The notes beneath the pieces were generated by a model. That model ran no database searches. It was not told the origin of the DNA and saw only the letters and a program-made list of their open reading frames with translations. Positions 62,328-64,000 of a stretch of DNA of 64,000 bases are shown piece by piece. Position 1 is the first letter of the stretch, and every line of letters begins with the position of its first letter. Where the stretch lies: assembly GCA_037127315.1 (NCBI GenBank), contig JBBBDQ010000913.1, forward strand, positions 5,427,501 through 5,491,500. The letters run 5' to 3'. The stretch is from Ascarosepion bandense (lineage: Eukaryota; Mollusca; Cephalopoda; Sepiida; Sepiidae). Both the position numbers and the translations under genes were made by a program.

Positions 62328-62829
62328 TCTAAACTTATTTATAAATCTAACTTTATCAGTGTGTGTGTGTGTGTGTATGTTCATTACCTATAGACTCTGA
62401 AACAGCTGAACCGATTTTATTGAAAATTTACACAGTTGAACTATAAGCGTCTGCGAGTGTTCTTAGCTAGGTTTTGTGTTGAGGTACCCCCGATACGAAA
62501 ATCGATAATCGAAAAAATCAGGTTATAGAAGGAGTGGTCCGATTTTAATCAAATTTGATACACTCATAGACAAAGACATAAGAAACGATATTCACAAGTT
62601 TCAAGGTTGCAGTTCTTACAGTAGTGTAGAAAATTTGATATCGATACCAGGAAATCGAAATTTGACTTACATTCATTCATTTTTCTTTCAGTCTACGGTT
62701 TCGCTTTAACCAGAAACCACTATTGCTTTTTAGTCTTTTGTGTCAACGTCCAAAGAGTCTGAGCTCCAGGACCATGGATTAGTTTTAAAGCTTTCATTAC
62801 ACCCGAGCAACGCCGGGCTATACTGCTAG
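62328..62829 (+). mobile_element. non-autonomous Helitron (copy 4), 502 bp, standard form
   Basis: Starts TCTAAACTTATTTATAAATC after A, ends CACCCGAGCAACGCCGGGC hairpin then TATACTGCTAG at 62,829 before T. Same interior as copy 1 (TTAGCTAGGTTTTGTGTTGA, TATAGAAGGAGTGGTCCGAT). Confidence 0.85.
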
Positions 62830-62844
62830 TATATATAAAATTTT

Positions 62845-63012
62845 TTTTTTTTCATTTCACCCCAAGCAGTGATGATGCCACTAGGATGCAAGGTGCTTCT
62901 GGAAATGCAAGGCAATGTGAAGATTTTTATGGAAAAAAAAAAAAAAAAAAAAAAAAAAAAGGAAAAAAGGACAATAAAACTACATTTAAATTTTAAAAAA
63001 TATCAGGTGACA
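62845..63012 (-). mobile_element. LINE family 1 3' scrap with expanded A-run
   Basis: TTCATTTCACCCCAAGCAGTG is the family end (inverse). An A-run occupies 62,933-62,960. Confidence 0.55.
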
Positions 63013-63017
63013 GGGAA

Positions 63018-63290
63018 ACAAGTAACTAAAAGAGACGTTATACTGCTAGTAACTAAAAGAGACGTTATACTGCTAGTAACTAAAAGAGACGTTATACTGC
63101 TAGTAACTAAAAGAGACGTTATACTGCTAGTAACTAAAAGAGACGTTATACTGCTAGTAACTAAAAGAGACGTTATACTGCTAGTAACTAAAAGAGACGT
63201 TATACTGCTAGTAACTAAAAGAGACGTTATACTGCTAGTAACTAAAAGAGACGTTATACTGCTAGTAACTAAAAGAGGTTATACTGCTAA
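63018..63290. repeat. 27-bp tandem array, about 10 copies, unit ends in Helitron-like terminus
   Basis: Unit AACTAAAAGAGACGTTATAC followed by TGCTAGT. TATACTGCTAGT equals the last bases of the Helitron 190 bp upstream. Units are identical apart from the last. The VTKRDVILL reading frame (ORF 62,869-63,321) is a consequence of the 27-bp period. Confidence 0.95.
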
Positions 63291-63306
63291 TATATATATA
63301 TATATA

Positions 63307-63361
63307 GTCATCTGCAGATAGATCTGTTTCGCTGTATCACAGCTCATCGGTGCGTTTAGAC
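63307..63361 (-). ncRNA. hammerhead ribozyme (copy 3), one core change
   Basis: Minus strand: GTC-taaa-CGCA, CCGATGA (U4 changed to C), perfect stem II GCTGT-GAT-ACAGC, GAAA, stem III ACAG-AT-CTAT, cleavage ATC, TGCAG-at-GAC. Probably inactive or weak because of the U4 change. Confidence 0.75.
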
Positions 63362-63425
63362 ATCCGATTACTTTTTGCCCAGGATTGAAACCTGGCCGAA
63401 TTGGTGTCAATCAGGGTTTGAGAGC
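63307..63425 (-). mobile_element. hammerhead-bearing short repeat (copy 3), truncated
   Basis: The minus strand reads GGTTTCAATCCTGG..., AATCGGATGTCTAAACGCAC and the ribozyme; TA repeats follow at 63,292-63,306. Confidence 0.8.
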
Positions 63426-63484
63426 AAAATATATATATTTCTGAAGAAGTGGATTTTTATTTATTAATACAACAGGTTTTTATT

Positions 63485-63795
63485 CAGTCAGTCAGTTAAG
63501 TGCCATACATGATACACGCTTCAGCAATCATGTCTCGAAAGAGACAGACTGACTGGGAAGAAGCTTATCCTGCTGTCAGTTGCCATTACTTTCTACAGTA
63601 GACTGGTTGCCAGCCAAGGCTATAGGAGCCTATCTGTCCTGTTATTTAACCCATAACTGGTGAGAAGTGATGGATTAATACCTTTCCCAAGGGTATTTGT
63701 GCGTGAAGTGAGTGCAAGAAATTCAACTGGAATTCAAACTAGGCTTCCCAATTTGTCATTCCGTGCTGATATCCACTGCACCACAATGCACAGCC
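63485..63795 (-). mobile_element. SINE family S1, full length, 311 bp, perfect 13-bp target duplication
   Basis: ACAGGTTTTTATT occurs at 63,472-63,484 and 63,796-63,808. The minus strand starts with GGCTGTGCATTGTGGTGCAG, then GTGGATATCAGC, and ends GGCACTTAACTGACTGACTG. The best reference copy in the window for family boundaries. Confidence 0.93.
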
Positions 63796-63839
63796 ACAGG
63801 TTTTTATTACTTTACTATTTTGTTTTTTATTTTTTATTA

Positions 63840-64000
63840 TCTAAACTTATTTATAAAGGAAGATTTGTCTCTGTGTGTGTGTGTGTGTGTGTGTGTAGCT
63901 GTGTGTATCCGTTACCTATAGACTCCGAAACGGCTGAACTGACTTTCTTGAAAATTTACAGTTGTACTATAAGCGTCTGCGAGTGTTCTTACCTAGGTTT
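63840..64000 (+). mobile_element. non-autonomous Helitron (copy 5), runs off the window
   Basis: Starts TCTAAACTTATTTATAAAGG after A, then GTTACCTATAGACTCCGAAA and GCGTCTGCGAGTGTTCTTAC; 3' end beyond 64,000. Confidence 0.82.

Noticed and set aside
62869..63321. 150-codon ORF with VTKRDVILL repeats
   Set aside because: 27-bp tandem array preceded by a poly-A (poly-Lys) run.

Overview
This is an AT-rich eukaryotic window made almost entirely of transposable elements, satellites and (TA)n microsatellites. I found no host protein-coding gene that I can defend. The mixture is consistent with a cephalopod genome, most likely an octopus: abundant non-LTR LINE relics, a tRNA-like SINE with conserved 3' part, long (TA)n tracts and small foldback elements. 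That assignment rests on general style and memory of family types, not on a search.

Layout. 0-9.3 kb: a Penelope-like element fragment with a GIY-YIG endonuclease, a solo LTR with perfect target duplication, several foldbacks bounded by (TA)n, a second solo LTR, a three-TIR compound MITE and a Helitron. 9.3-13.2 kb: two decayed Gypsy-type pol regions invaded by SINEs. 13.2-16.6 kb: a repeat carrying a textbook hammerhead ribozyme, then a two-LTR element whose interior is mariner plus LINE debris. 16.6-20.5 kb: two neighbouring tandem arrays (35 bp and 27 bp). 20.7-25 kb: a SINE joined to a 5S rRNA-like sequence, a second hammerhead repeat, a hammerhead-bearing foldback and two Helitrons. 25-31 kb: an RTE-like LINE interrupted by a 434-bp repeat with 13-bp target duplications, a 40-bp satellite and a pogo-like relic. 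31-40 kb: LINE and SINE relics, one LINE ORF being fairly well preserved. 40.1-42.7 kb: a near-identical 30-bp array inside LTR-like sequence and a second compound MITE with a clean empty-site reading. 43-49 kb: SINEs, LINEs and a solo LTR. 49.5-54.6 kb: a LINE with recognisable endonuclease and reverse transcriptase parts, split by another LINE and carrying a 104-bp internal tandem array. 54.6-64 kb: a GC-rich palindrome with a hammerhead-like core, more LINE and SINE relics, Helitrons, a 27-bp array and a third hammerhead repeat.

The most interesting theme is that four or five unrelated repeat families, mostly lying against (TA)n tracts, encode the same kind of type I hammerhead ribozyme: CUGANGA core, stem II, GAAA, a tiny stem III with a 2-3 nt loop, then an NUH cleavage triplet. 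One copy (15,073-15,127) is complete by eye. All long uninterrupted reading frames in the window (18.2-19.9 kb, 40.4-41.7 kb, 62.9-63.3 kb) are products of satellites whose period is a multiple of three and are not genes.
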